Shown here piece after piece: positions 1-10,899 of a stretch of DNA of 64,000 nucleotides. Positions within the stretch are counted from its first letter, which is position 1; each line of letters begins with the position of its first letter. The notes beneath the pieces are model-generated. The model saw only the letters and a list, made by a program, of their open reading frames with translations, ran no database searches and was not told the DNA's origin. The position numbers and the translations under genes are program-made. This DNA comes from Pseudovirgaria hyperparasitica (lineage: Eukaryota; Ascomycota; Dothideomycetes; Acrospermales; Acrospermaceae), in the NCBI RefSeq assembly GCF_010093815.1, contig NW_022985581.1:26368-90367 (forward strand). The letters are read 5' to 3'.

Positions 1-1000
1 ATAGTCTATTACGGCTAGATCCTATTATATAACTCTATTTAGATATATATTCCTTATATAAGGAATATTATATATCTATTTATACCTGCCCTTTTTACAC
101 TCTTAATAGAGTCTCTATATTTAGTAAACTTTAAAGTTCTATATCTAGCGATAGTATAGAAGAGTTATAGTAACGAGTATATTAAGGTTACTAAAGAGGT
201 TTCTTACCCTAGAACTCGTACTTCACGCTATTCTTAAAGGTAATTATAATAACCTTATTCTTTATATTAGTAAGTAAGTAGATCTTATCTATAACTATAT
301 AGACTCTCTTCTAGCTAATAATTAACTAGTTATTAATAGTAAGAGTCCTCTACTATTTCTTCCTTATACTAAGACTATATACTATCTAGTAAGTATTAAA
401 GGCCTAGTTATTAGTACTAAGTCTTATACTAATTAAGTTATTAATTATACTCTTATATATCTTATATTTAAACGTATATCGCGGAATAGTAATAAGTTTA
501 TCTACTACCTTATTCTTTCTATTAATATATAATCTCTAGAATATATAGATCTTATATATCTTCTCTTTATCTTCTATAATCTTATTCTATTTACTATCTA
601 TAGAATCTACTAGAGAAGAAGTAGAAGAAGAAGAAGAAGATAGAGATAAAGAGATAGATAGAGGAGTAGATATAGACTCCGGAGGCGCTGAAATATTAAT
701 AATATATAGTTTTTTTAGCGCCGCGGTACGTTTACGAGCTTATTTCTTTATTATTACCCTTATAGTAGTAGCCTCTACTAATTTAGTAGTAGATTTATAC
801 TAATAAGAAGGAGAAGAAGAAGGAGAAGGTTTAACTAACATGTCTATTATAAACTAAATACTTTAAGTAGATTTTTTTAATCTAGAGAAGGGTATATAGA
901 TAAAAAAATATATAGAGACTTAATACTAAGTATATTAACTAATATTTAATAGTATATATATATTTAGACCTTATATAGCGGTAAGTATATAATAAAATAC
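1..1000. repeat. AT-rich, RIP-like degraded repeat
   Basis: This block is overwhelmingly A+T, dominated by TA, TTA and TAT words, with only small GC islands (for example near 683-725). Composition changes sharply to ordinary coding-like DNA at about 1000-1020. This is the pattern left by repeat-induced point mutation of repeated DNA in Pezizomycotina. A weak coding remnant may run on the minus strand, but it is heavily broken and too degraded to assign to a transposon family. It probably continues to the left of the window. Age looks old, judged only from the degree of AT conversion. Confidence 0.75.
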
Positions 1001-1640
1001 TAGAATATATCCGTCTCACGTAAATTTGGGTAGGAGAGACATAGCGCAATATCCGAATGCCAAGAGAGTCAGGTTCTAGGCAAACGACGAATAGTATTGG
1101 ATACTCGGGGTTTTGGGATGCGCCAGCTACCAGCGCAGTTGTACCATAAGCAGCTGGCATGGCACTTTTGTAGATTGAGCGCCAGAGACAACTATTCAAG
1201 ATAGCGATGTTATTAGAACCTCCTGAGTCTGTTATAGTATGCTTGTTGTCTGTCGTGCAGGTAATAATATCTGTAGCCTTATTACCAAGCTAGGCGGACT
1301 TTTTGCACAGGCCCGGCCAGGTTCCTGCCTGAGGCCAGTACAACCTGGGAATCAGCCAGTTGTGTGTACATCATCGCGTCCCTGGCGATTACGCTTCTCA
1401 CCATCTCTCCCCAACACCATCTCTCTTCCACCACACTTCTTTCATCGCCATCTACGCCTTCGACACATTCCTTCCACCCACGCCTTTACCGAATTCCGTC
1501 TCTCTGTCTTCTTGCTACCGCCTCGCCCCATAAGGTAGCCTGCGAGTTCTGCGTGCCTCCCGTCACGAGCTCCAAGCTCTATTCGCTTCGGCGTCCTTCT
1601 ATCACTACTACCTTTCGCACCCTCCTTCGCACAACGAGAC
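1001..1640. promoter_or_regulatory. Intergenic, upstream of rpn2
   Basis: This stretch lies between the AT-rich block and the rpn2 start. From about 1390 to 1640 it is rich in C and T (repeated CTC, CCAC and TTCC words), as is common in promoters and 5' UTRs of highly expressed fungal genes. No convincing gene is seen. Short open frames here are low-complexity and lack family features. Confidence 0.4.
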
Positions 1641-4600
1641 ATGGCTGCTGTACTCAGCCCTAGCTCACATCGAAACTCTGGTAGCTACGTCAATATGGGT
1701 AGCTTGTCTTCAGCTGCCGGCCTCGTCGGCTTCCTCTCCGAGCATGACGCCGCACTCAGGTCTTTCGCTCTACAAAAGCTGAACGAAGAGATCGATCTGC
1801 TCTGGCCTGAGGTCGCAGGCTCTGTCGGCCAGATTGAAGCTTTGTATGAAGACGAGTCGTTTCCAGAACGTGAGCTAGCTGCTCTTGTCGCGGCGAAGGT
1901 GTACTATCATCTTCAAGAATACAATGAAAGTATGGTCTTTGCTCTAGGGTCCGGCAAGCTCTTCAACTTCAACTACCCAGGCGAATTTGAAGAACGTATA
2001 TTAGGTGTGTATTTCTCTCAGCCTGCTGATGCAGTCGATGATTAACGCAAGCCAGCAAAATGTCTTGATACGTACATCGCCCTATCAGCCATGCACAATC
2101 CACCCGCTCCGGCGAGCCGAGTCAGCGACCCTCCACCTCAACTCACAACCCATTTCCCAGCCAATACGAGTGGAGGTGCGAGCACTGCGGCCAGCATGAC
2201 TTCCCCCACCACACCATTTTCCCAGTCGACTCTTCCATCGAAATCCTTGCTCTCGCGACAGGACTCAAGCACCTTTGATGCTTCGCAGCCAGGGGGTGGT
2301 AACGCAGGAGTTGCTGGTGCGCATCCCTCTCCTTTAATACTTCAGCGTAGCGTGCAAAAGAACCTTCAAGCCATCATCAAGAGGATATTTGAGAGCTGCT
2401 ACCAAGATGGTGACTACAAGCAAGTTGTCGGGATTGCCATCGAGGCACGCAACCTAAACGTACTACGCGAAGCTATTTTGCGCGCCAGTCAAGATGAGAA
2501 GAGAAGTAAGAAGGTTCAAGGAGGACCGAGTAAGAGTGCGGAGCTGATGGAGTATGTGCTGGATATCTGCATGAACGTAGTCCAGGAGCGTGGGATTCGA
2601 ACGGAAATCCTCCGCCTGATCCTGGACCTCTTGAACGAAATCCAGAATCTGGATTACTTCTCAATCGCCAAGTGTGTCGTTTACCTTAATGAGCATTCGA
2701 TGGCTTCCACCCTCCTGCAGTCACTAGTCAAGAATGGAGATGCACGATCGTTGGCCATCGCTTACCAAATCTCGTTCGATCTGTATGACAATGGGACCCA
2801 GGAATTCTTGGCCAATGTGATGGAAGGTCTGCCGGATACAGGAGATAAAGACGAGAAAGTCATGGGAACCGCGAACGGCAGTATTCCTGAGCTAGCCCCT
2901 GAGCCGAAGGAGACAGATGGTCTTCTTGCTGGCCAAGAAAGTAATGGAGATGCGCCTTCCACTTCTACAATCGCTAATCGACCTAAAGAAGATATACTTT
3001 CTGCAGAGAAGAAGAAAGCTTTCTCGTCAATACGATATATTCTACGTGGCACCAAGAGCATCGAGCTCAATCTCGAGTTCCTCTACAGGAATAATCATGC
3101 GGACAAAAACGTTCTCAACAAGGTCCGTGATAGTCTCGAAGCACGGAACTCAATCTTTCACACCGGTGTCACCTTTTCAAACGCCTTTATGCATGCTGGA
3201 ACTACAAACGACAGCTTTTTCAGAGATAACTTGGAGTGGTTAGGCAAGGCCGTCAACTGGTCGAAGTTCACGGCCACAGCTGCATTGGGGGTGATACACA
3301 GAGGCAATATCACCCAAGGACTAAAACTTTTAGATCCATACCTGCCAAAGGAGACCAGTGTCGCAGGCTCCTCGTACAGCCAGGGCGGCTCTTTGTATGC
3401 CCTTGGCCTGATATACAGCAACCACGGTACCCACGTCTTAGAATACCTCAAGCAGCAATTCGAAAAGGCATCAGAAGAGGTCGTCCAACATGGAGGTGCC
3501 CTTGGGCTGGGTGTTGCTGGCATGGCGACTGGAAATACGTCCATACTCGAGGCATTGACGAACGCACTTCACACAGACTCCGCGATCAGTGGAGAAGCTG
3601 TGGGTCTGTCTATGGGTCTTGTCATGCTAGGTACAGGCAATATTAAGGCGCTTGAAGATATGATCAGTTATGCACACGACACCCAGCACGAAAAGATCGT
3701 CCGAGGGTTGGCTCTCGGAATGGCCTTGATCATGTACGGCAGACAAGAAGCTGCCGATGAGCTCGTGAATGGTCTGTTGGACGAGCCAGACCCGACTCTA
3801 AGGTATGGTGGCATCATGACCATCGCACTAGCATATGCCGGTACAGGAAGCAATAAAGCTGTGAGGAAGCTGTTGCACGTTGCCGTGAGCGATGTCAGTG
3901 ATGATGTCCGCAGAGTGGCAGTGATGAGCTTGGGTTTCGTTCTCTTCCGCAAGCCCGGCAGCGTCCCAAGGATGGTGGAGCTCCTCGCTGAGTCGTACAA
4001 CCCTCACGTACGTTACGGTGCAACAATGGCACTTGGGATTGCGTGTGCTGGAACTGGTTTGGACGAAGCCATTGATCTCCTCGAACCTATGATGAAAGAT
4101 TCAACGGATTTTGTGAGACAAGGTGCATTGATCTCCTTGTCAATGATTATGATACAGCAGAACGAGGCAATGAATCCAAAGGTTGCCACAATCCGAAAGA
4201 CCTTGACCAAGATCATAGGAGACCGTCACGAAGACGCAATGGCCAAATTTGGCTGCGCTTTGGCACTCGGTATAATCGATGCTGGGGGCAGAAACTGCAC
4301 AATCGGGCTTCAGACTCAGACCGGCAATCTCAACATGACTGCTATCGTCGGAATGGCTGTCTTCACCCAGTACTGGTACTGGTTCCCGTTGACGCACTTC
4401 ATCTCCTTGAGTTTCACTCCTACAGCCATCATTGGTCTTGACCAAGACATGGATATTCCTCAGTTCAAATTCCATAGCGCGACGCGTCCAAGCATGTTTG
4501 ACTACCCACCCGAGGCTGAAGTGAAGGCAGAAGAAGCGCCCGAGAAAGTGAAGACGGCAGTACTGTCGACTACTGCACAAGCCAAGCGGAGGAAGATGGT

Positions 4601-5271
4601 GAAGGAGAAGGAAGAGAAGAAGAAGAGACGTGAGAGCATGGATGTTGATCCGGCGCCAACAACACCCAAGGCATCTGCAGAGGACGACAAGATGAACATT
4701 GACGACGAGCCGAAGAGTAAAGACGACAAGGCTGATGGTGAAAAAGAGATCACACCGGCAGTGGAGTCCGCCAAGAAGAGGATAGAAAAGGAAAAGGTCG
4801 GGTACGAGCTGGGCAACATGTCTCGTGTACTTCCGGCTCAGGTGAAGTACATTAGCTTTCCTGAGCAGAGGTACCAGCCTGTCAAACCTGTAAGTCCTCA
4901 TATATATATGTGAAATGATCTATATGTTACTAATTCGGGCGTAGCCTTCTGGCGGAGTCGTACTCCTCACAGACACCCAACCATCGGAGCCCAAGTCACT
5001 GTTAGAGCTCAGGGTCAAGAAGATGACGGCAGCACCAGCGCCGGGAGCTCCAGGCCAAGCACAGACGGATCGCGCTGCAGCAGATCCGTTCTCGACACCC
5101 GTGCGTGGTGCTGAAGGCCGAAGCGGTGCCGCAGAAGCTGCCGGTGTCCTGACGGCAGAGGATGAGGACGACGAGGACGAGGACGAGGAAGGTGTCGAGG
5201 CAGAGGTACCAGGGGATTTTACCTACATCACAGACGGGGAAGATGAAGATGACGACGACGAGTCGTCATAG
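1641..5271 (+). CDS. rpn2: 26S proteasome regulatory subunit Rpn2
   Basis: Non-ATPase scaffold subunit of the 19S regulatory particle base, which sits over the core particle and docks ubiquitin receptors. Exons are 1641-2004, 2056-4889 and 4945-5271, giving 1174 residues. Splicing restores the family reading EERILAKCLDTYIA across intron 1; intron 2 has GTAAGT and a TACTAAT branch site. The proteasome/cyclosome (PC) helical repeats, seen as recurring YALGLIYSNHG / GIACAGTG-type units, lie roughly at residues 525-800. They are followed by a Lys/Glu-rich linker (about 960-1030) and a very acidic C-terminus. The length is slightly above yeast Rpn2 (945) and close to other filamentous fungi. The ATG at 1641 was chosen; an in-frame ATG 54 nt downstream (MGSLSSAAG) is possible. 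Confidence 0.95.
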
Positions 5272-5469
5272 AAGAAGAAGAAGAAGAAAACAAGAAGCAG
5301 AAACAGACTCGGTCCTTTTCTTGTAACCATAGAAATCTCGCCCCCTGGTTTTTTTTTCTGAAACCGGTACACATGGCATCGCTTACCTTGTTGACAGCAT
5401 ATGTCGTTCTTGTCTCTTCTGCATGATTGCGGCGTCGTGTGTCTGTGCATGCATGATGTTGGCTGGACA

Positions 5470-5489
5470 GGCAGGGCAGGGCAGGGCAG
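5470..5489. repeat. GGCAG pentamer tandem repeat (4 copies)
   Basis: Four exact consecutive copies of GGCAG in the rpn2/S28 peptidase convergent intergenic region, 13 bases before a second GC-rich tandem array. Confidence 0.85.
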
Positions 5490-5502
5490 TGGTGGCTCTG
5501 CA

Positions 5503-5530
5503 CCCGGGACCCGGGACCCGGGACCCGGGG
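5503..5530. repeat. CCCGGGA heptamer tandem repeat (4 copies)
   Basis: Three exact copies of CCCGGGA and a fourth ending in G instead of A. Each contains the palindrome CCCGGG, so the array can fold in several registers. It lies in a non-coding 3' region. Confidence 0.9.
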
Positions 5531-5913
5531 ATCTGGCATAGTGAATCGTCCAATTAGTAGTAGACTGTGACTGTAATATAATCCCATCAAGTTTATCATT
5601 ATATATATATGTCGAGGATTCCGTTTCGACCACAATTGAATTGGTCCTTCTGTACGAGCATGACAAACAGCATCATGTTGTACCTGGCTGGCAGAAGAGC
5701 CACGGCCTGATGATCACTTGGCATGGTACAACATATGGATAAGGGAGTTGCGTTTATTCATGATTTGTCTATTGTGCAAACACACACACACACAGGCACC
5801 AGTCAAGTTTCTTTATCGATCGATGTATTATTTACTCTGATCTACGGACAAGACATTAATCATTAGGTCGTTGTAGGCCAATAACATGGAAGTCGGTCCC
5901 ACACGTCTTGCAA

Positions 5914-7606
5914 TCATCCATAATTACCGCCCTTCTTCTCACGCTCCCAGTCCTGCAACCAAGACTTGACAAAGGACCTTTCATAGGATTGGGCCTTCTT
6001 CACCGGTTTAGGGGGCAAGTCAGCCGTGGTCTCGTTCTTGAACAGCCCGTTCTCGTCCCAGTGGTGCACAGCGAGGCCAGCAATGACCACGAACGGCTGT
6101 TCAATGGTGTTTTGCCTGGGAGGAGCCACGTCGGCGTGCGGCGTGGCCTGCTTCCATGGGTCGGCTTCTCCGTCGATGATGGCGAGACGGGGGTATGAAA
6201 TGTTGAAGCCGCCAAATTTGTTGATGGCCTCGACGTCGGACGGCTCCGTAATGTTGAAGGCGTACTTGCAGATGAGCGATGAGTATGGAATATCTATCAG
6301 GCGGGAGATGAGGGGTAGTTGAGTGGCGGGCACGCCACTTCCAGTCTGGAGGTAGCCCCACTGGGTGCAGTATTGATATGGCCAAAGGCGCCACTCATCG
6401 TGAATGCTGTCTTGCTCGTAGAATGTGACATTGTAGTTGCCAAAGCACGCGTCTTGGGATCTGCCTGACTTCGTGCAGGAATCGACACGAGTGAGCTTCG
6501 TGTAGCCAATGTAGTTTAGCATGGCAGTGGTCAGATTGCCCGGGTTGTATCCAGTGCTGTTGATTGTTTGTTCGACAGTCGATCGGAGAGACTCGGTCTC
6601 GGGGTATAGAACATTCTTGGACGTGATATTGTTGCAATACTTGAAGAATTCATCGTCCGAGACTTTCGGGTCCCAATTGAGACTCTGCCAGTTAGTAACG
6701 CCAGCGCTCAGTGCATTGGCGAAATCATCGTCGTGGGTAATGTTAGCCATGTAAAACGTCTTCTTCAACTGAGAGATTGCACTGGAATCTTTCTTCAACA
6801 GGACAGTGTCGACGACAGCAGTCAACTCCTGTGTTGCCAAAACGCAATCCTTTGGACCGTAGTTTCTCTGGGCCTCATAGTACTGCCAGAAGTCGAAAAT
6901 GGCCTCAGTCACACCGGACGAGCTGATAGCGCCCCAGAACAGGTCTGGGTATGTCACACGGAGGAAAGCGACGAAAGCGCCGGCATACGAGCCTCCATAC
7001 AAGATCCATGGGTTTTTGGGAGCAGTCAGATCGAGATGCTCGAGTCCAGGAAACTTGATATTCCGGGCGAAGAAAGCAGTGTCGGCCATGGCCTGTTCAT
7101 GGGTTAACCATCGGAGATTTTCAGTCGAGAAGTCCTCGGTGGGAATGCTGGTTCCATAGTACCGGTGCTCAAGCACGACAGCAATACCGTTATTAGCTTG
7201 CGCCAACTGAGCAATCAAGCCCTTTTGAAGGAAGGGCAAACGGCCAACACCGCTGGTCTCTCCTGAAGCCAGGACAAAGATTGGGCCGCCCTCTTTGTAG
7301 TGAGAGGCATCGAACCAGTACCGGTTGGGGAAGACGCCATCCGAGTGAGGCTCGTACGCGGTGATGTTATGGAAGTGGTCAATTGGAATAGAAATCGTAT
7401 GCTCCGGGTACAGGTCCGTAGGTTTGACAGCCTCGCGCTTCGCGAGAGCTGTGCCAGACTTCTCAGCAGGTCAGCATCTGTTTGTGCCGCTGGAGAGGTT
7501 TCTGGATTCCTACCTTGAGTAGATCACCAATCGAGACACCGGCCTGCTGCCATGCAGCGACAGCGTTGAGGAGCAACAGTAAAGCAGCTACAGGACGGAA
7601 AGCCAT
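5914..7606 (-). CDS. Secreted serine carboxypeptidase, S28 family
   Basis: Peptidase of the prolyl-carboxypeptidase/DPP-II clan, acting outside the cell or in the vacuole. Exons run 7606-7514 and 7461-5914 (phase-0 intron, 52 nt), giving 546 residues. The first 18 residues (MAFRPVAALLLLLNAVAA) are a clear signal peptide. Family landmarks are IPIDHFHN near residue 50, NRYWFDASHYKEGGPIFVL, the nucleophile motif GGSYAG, the aspartate in DGEADPWKQ, and the histidine in VHHWDENG near the C-terminus. Several N-X-S/T sites fit a secreted glycoprotein. The ATG at 7606 was chosen because it begins the signal peptide; the frame also runs further upstream. It converges with rpn2. The exact substrate is not known from sequence. 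Confidence 0.9.
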
Positions 7607-8494
7607 GACTGGAGTAGGAGACGAGCACCGGTAATGGCGGCAGGAGGGCAAACGGTTCTCTTTAGTCCAAAGAGGGTCTCAAGCTACCAGGCCGCGGGCA
7701 ACATGGAGCACCATGATACGGCATCATGGTGCATCACATATCATGGTGTATCCATGCGAATGAGCGGGGCGGCATGGGGAGCAATAGCAACATTCCTATC
7801 TCGGCAGATTGACAAGGGCGGAAGAGCGGCTGCGATGAAGCCACAGCCGGCTTGTCGCCATGATGCGAGTGTGTTAGTGTTGTTGAAGTTTGGTTGTTGA
7901 GTAATTAACTAGTATCGATGGCAGATCGTGCTCCGAGTTGATATTCATTTGAGAATTTGACGGCATCACAGACACCGGGCCGGGATCGCATGGTGATCAA
8001 AGCTCAAAGCTCGATGTGGTGATGGAGGGGGAGCAACGAGCTATCGACAGGATTGGAAGGTGCTCGTTCCGACGGGATAACCTCCTGCACGCGATCATAT
8101 AGAATTTCGTTATTAAAAGCTTAAGAGTGTCTGCTGCTGAGGCGTAATCGTGTGTATTGTTGTGTGCATTAACGTATATATATACACAGAGGGATATGTG
8201 TATATTACATAATTAATTAATAATACCCGCTATATTCTTCCTCCCGTCATGTCCGAGTACGAGGGAGCCGTGCACGAGGCACAAATTCACCGCATCCGGC
8301 CTAGCGTTCTATACTTGGACCCTGGACAGCGGGATCTAAACAGCACCGCAGCTGTCAATACCGGCGATCATTCAAGCGTGCACGTGCAGTACTATCATTA
8401 ATTACAACTACGACAGATACAACATGCAATGTCATATATGTACATAGTATGCTAAATGAATGTGCATATCCTATCATCACTCTCTGATAACAAC
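7607..8494. promoter_or_regulatory. Intergenic, S28 peptidase promoter and permease 3' end
   Basis: About 890 bases without a supported gene. It carries a perfect inverted repeat (7708-7732) about 100 bases from the peptidase start codon. An AT-rich TTAATTAATTA-type stretch near 8208-8225 may be the 3' region of the permease. Confidence 0.5.
7708..7732. repeat. 10-bp perfect inverted repeat (hairpin) with an extra half-site
   Basis: The left arm GCACCATGAT (7708-7717) is the exact reverse complement of the right arm ATCATGGTGC (7723-7732), with a 5-base spacer. A further ATCATGGTG half-copy lies at 7740-7748. The position, 100-140 bp upstream of the secreted peptidase start codon on its transcribed side, makes a dimeric regulator site or an RNA hairpin in the 5' UTR possible. 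Confidence 0.7.
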
Positions 8495-10344
8495 TCATCT
8501 CCACCCGTGCCAGAACCTCCACCATCCCTTCTCTTGTCCGTCACCCTCTCGTCTGCTCTTCCGTGCCACCCTGAAGAAATACACCGGCACACCAGCCACC
8601 ATGAAGCCCACAACAATCAATGTCTTGAACGGCTCCGCAAAGACCGCTCTGCTGAGCAAGAACAAGCTGACGCAGCAGAAGATGATTGGTGTTGTGATCC
8701 ACGTCTTGTACGGCCGTTCCAACTTTGGCTCTCGCACACGGAGGACAATCAGTCCTAGCACCGTGAAAAAGTAGAATATATACCCTGCCACTCCGTAAAA
8801 CGTCGTCAGCGCCTCAAACTCGCCTACCACCACATATACTGCTGCAAGGACTGTGTTGAGCAGCATTGCGTTGACTGGAGTGAAGAAAAGTCCTGCCTCG
8901 TCCGCCATCAGTCGCGCCACTATGCCTTTCGACCTCAATGTCCGCGACGATCCAAGACGGACCACCGTTCGCGATCCGACCCCAATCTTCCCAAATATCG
9001 AGGGGAGAAATCCTTCTTGGCCAGCTGCATAAGCTAAGCGGCCACTTGTAAAGCAGTTTGCATTGAGCGCCCCGAAACAGCTACCCGCAACTATCAATGC
9101 TAGGAAGAACGCGCCGACCGGACCAAACACTTTTGCCCCAAATGTGACTGCCACAGTGTTGCTCGATTCGATCACGTCCATCGGGAGAACGAAGAAGTAC
9201 GCCACATTGGCTAGGATGTAGGACACGATGACGATTGGTATAGATGTATGGATAACGCGAGGAAGGTCCCTATGCGGGTTAACCATTTCACCCGTAACGT
9301 AGTTGACCTGCGCCGAGTTAGTTAAGAATGAGGAATCAGAAGAGTGGCAGAACTTGCATTATCCCATCCATCGAACGCCCACAGACCTGCGTATATAGCA
9401 ACTGCCCAGTTCGAGACATCCTTGTTTGTACCTTCGAACCATCCGTGAGTCTTCCATTCGTCGCTAGGCTCTCCTTTCCATGTGAATCCCGTTGCCGCAA
9501 CCACAATCCCAATCACAGTAACTCCGAGTAATGCGACGAACTTGAAAAACATGAACACGTCTGCGGACCGTGTGCCGAGCTTCGTAGAGACACAATTCAA
9601 CGCTGTGACCAAGACCAACGCTCCCAGAGCAATACCCTTGCTGATCCATATGCTGGTCGCCATGGCGTCTGGCCCAATGACAGCTCTTACGATATACTCC
9701 CCAAATATTATAGCAACAATAGCGGCAGACCCTGGTTTGAGAACACATATGGCGCACCATGTGAATTCGAAGCCTGCGAGTTCGCCAAAGATTTTTGAAA
9801 GATATACCTGTGCGCCTCCGTTCAACGGAATAGCACCTCCCAGCTCAGCATAGCTGGCAGCTCCCGTCCAGGTAAGAAGCCCTGCAATGACCCATACAAT
9901 GAGCGACGCACCGGGTGATCCCGCGTTCTTGTTCACCTGAGCTGGCGACGAGAATATCCCGGAACCAACGATGATCCCAATCACCAGTGACAGGCCATTC
10001 AAGTAGGTCAGGGTCTTGTTCTTCTCCAAAGAACCTCCGTTCAGGTTGTGTGTAGGGTCTAGTGACGTGGACGAGGGCGCGCCGAGTGCTGTATAGCCAA
10101 CGGCTGTACTCGAGAGAGGAAAGAGGTTTGCGGAGAAGTCAAATGTTGAATTGACCGAGTACGATCGGTTGCGCGCCGCCGCTGGATTCCGTTCGGAGAG
10201 TGGATCTTCTTCGTCGAAGGAGAGCTTTCGTGAAGAGGCTATTCCCGACGCTGACGACTCTATTGAGCTGCGCGCAGAGTGTTCCGAGGACGCGAGAGAT
10301 GCTAGCTCGAGGGAGTCTCGCGGCAAGTATTGAATGCGCGGCAT
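8495..10344 (-). CDS. APC-superfamily amino-acid permease (LAT-like)
   Basis: Plasma- or organelle-membrane amino-acid transporter. Exons are 10344-9358 and 9307-8495, giving 599 residues. A hydrophilic, Ser-rich N-tail of about 105 residues precedes some 12 hydrophobic segments. The first contains IGIIVGSGIFSSP, the substrate-binding GSGIF signature of the L-type amino acid transporter family. Joining the exons gives WAFDGWDNVNYVTGEM, the expected loop sequence. The intron starts with GC (AAT|GCAAGT) instead of GT, and ends TCGGCGCAG with a CTAAC branch site. Reading through it would stop after eleven residues, so splicing is needed. Substrate specificity (methionine, neutral or other amino acids) cannot be fixed. 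Confidence 0.88.
9308..9357 (-). other. GC-AG intron in the amino-acid permease
   Basis: The 50-nt intron has donor GCAAGT, branch-like TTAACTAAC and acceptor GCGCAG. No GT donor nearby gives the conserved GWDNVNY junction in frame. GCAAGT is the known strong consensus of the minor GC-AG class. Confidence 0.85.
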
Positions 10345-10899
10345 CGTACAGTCGTAAGTGTCGTTATGCTACCGAATAATGAAAGACGTTACAGCCATTG
10401 TCTACAGCTATACCACAGGCGGATTTGCAACGAGTCTGGCTGCGTAGATAGGAGGCAGCTAAAACAGCTTGGTGTGTTTATGAATGATGAACTGATAGGG
10501 AAAGGACGTTCCAAGGTTCCAAGGTTAGACTAGACTGGTTCAGGACTAGACTGTGTTTCTAACTTACCAGCCAACTACCTTCATGTTTTCTTCATATTCA
10601 GTTTGTTTAGACATATCACCTATGATACCACACATTGACACAAATGGAAATTCCATGAATCTTTATAAATTTCATTGCGACAGCTACCGAGTGTCTACAT
10701 CAACTTTGTCGCGTCAATCGTCTACCCAGATGCAGGCGTCCTTCGATACTCGATTTTCCAGGGCGATGACCCTGGATGAACGCCGAGTAGTGCCACCACG
10801 TGTGAAGATCATATACTAATCCTCGCTGTAGGGATATGAGGCCTAGAGAGCCAAAGATGGTGCACTACGTTGGGAGAAGGGTGGAATCTGTTCAGCATG
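10345..10899. promoter_or_regulatory. Intergenic, permease promoter
   Basis: Upstream of the permease and downstream of the 2OG oxygenase. No supported gene is seen. The oxygenase may extend to 10892 in another frame (see that entry). Confidence 0.4.

Larger units (their letters stand above)
5272..5913. other. Convergent 3' intergenic region with short tandem repeats
   Basis: Lies between the 3' ends of rpn2 (+) and the S28 peptidase (-). It begins with a GAA-rich tract and holds four GGCAG units (5470-5489), four CCCGGGA-type units (5503-5530) and a CA dinucleotide run (5781-5794). No gene is supported. Confidence 0.6.

Noticed and set aside
2593-2602. tRNA B-box-like GGATTCGAAC (minus strand reading GTTCGAATCC)
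   Set aside because: It lies in conserved Rpn2 coding sequence and no cloverleaf or A-box could be seen around it.
4140-4901. 253-codon open frame on the minus strand inside rpn2
   Set aside because: It is fully antisense to conserved Rpn2 coding sequence, and its residues are the low-complexity mirror of the Lys/Glu-rich linker. No independent family features.
8456-8774. Two overlapping + strand open frames at the permease 3' end
   Set aside because: They are antisense to the permease C-terminus and 3' UTR, with no start context or family features.
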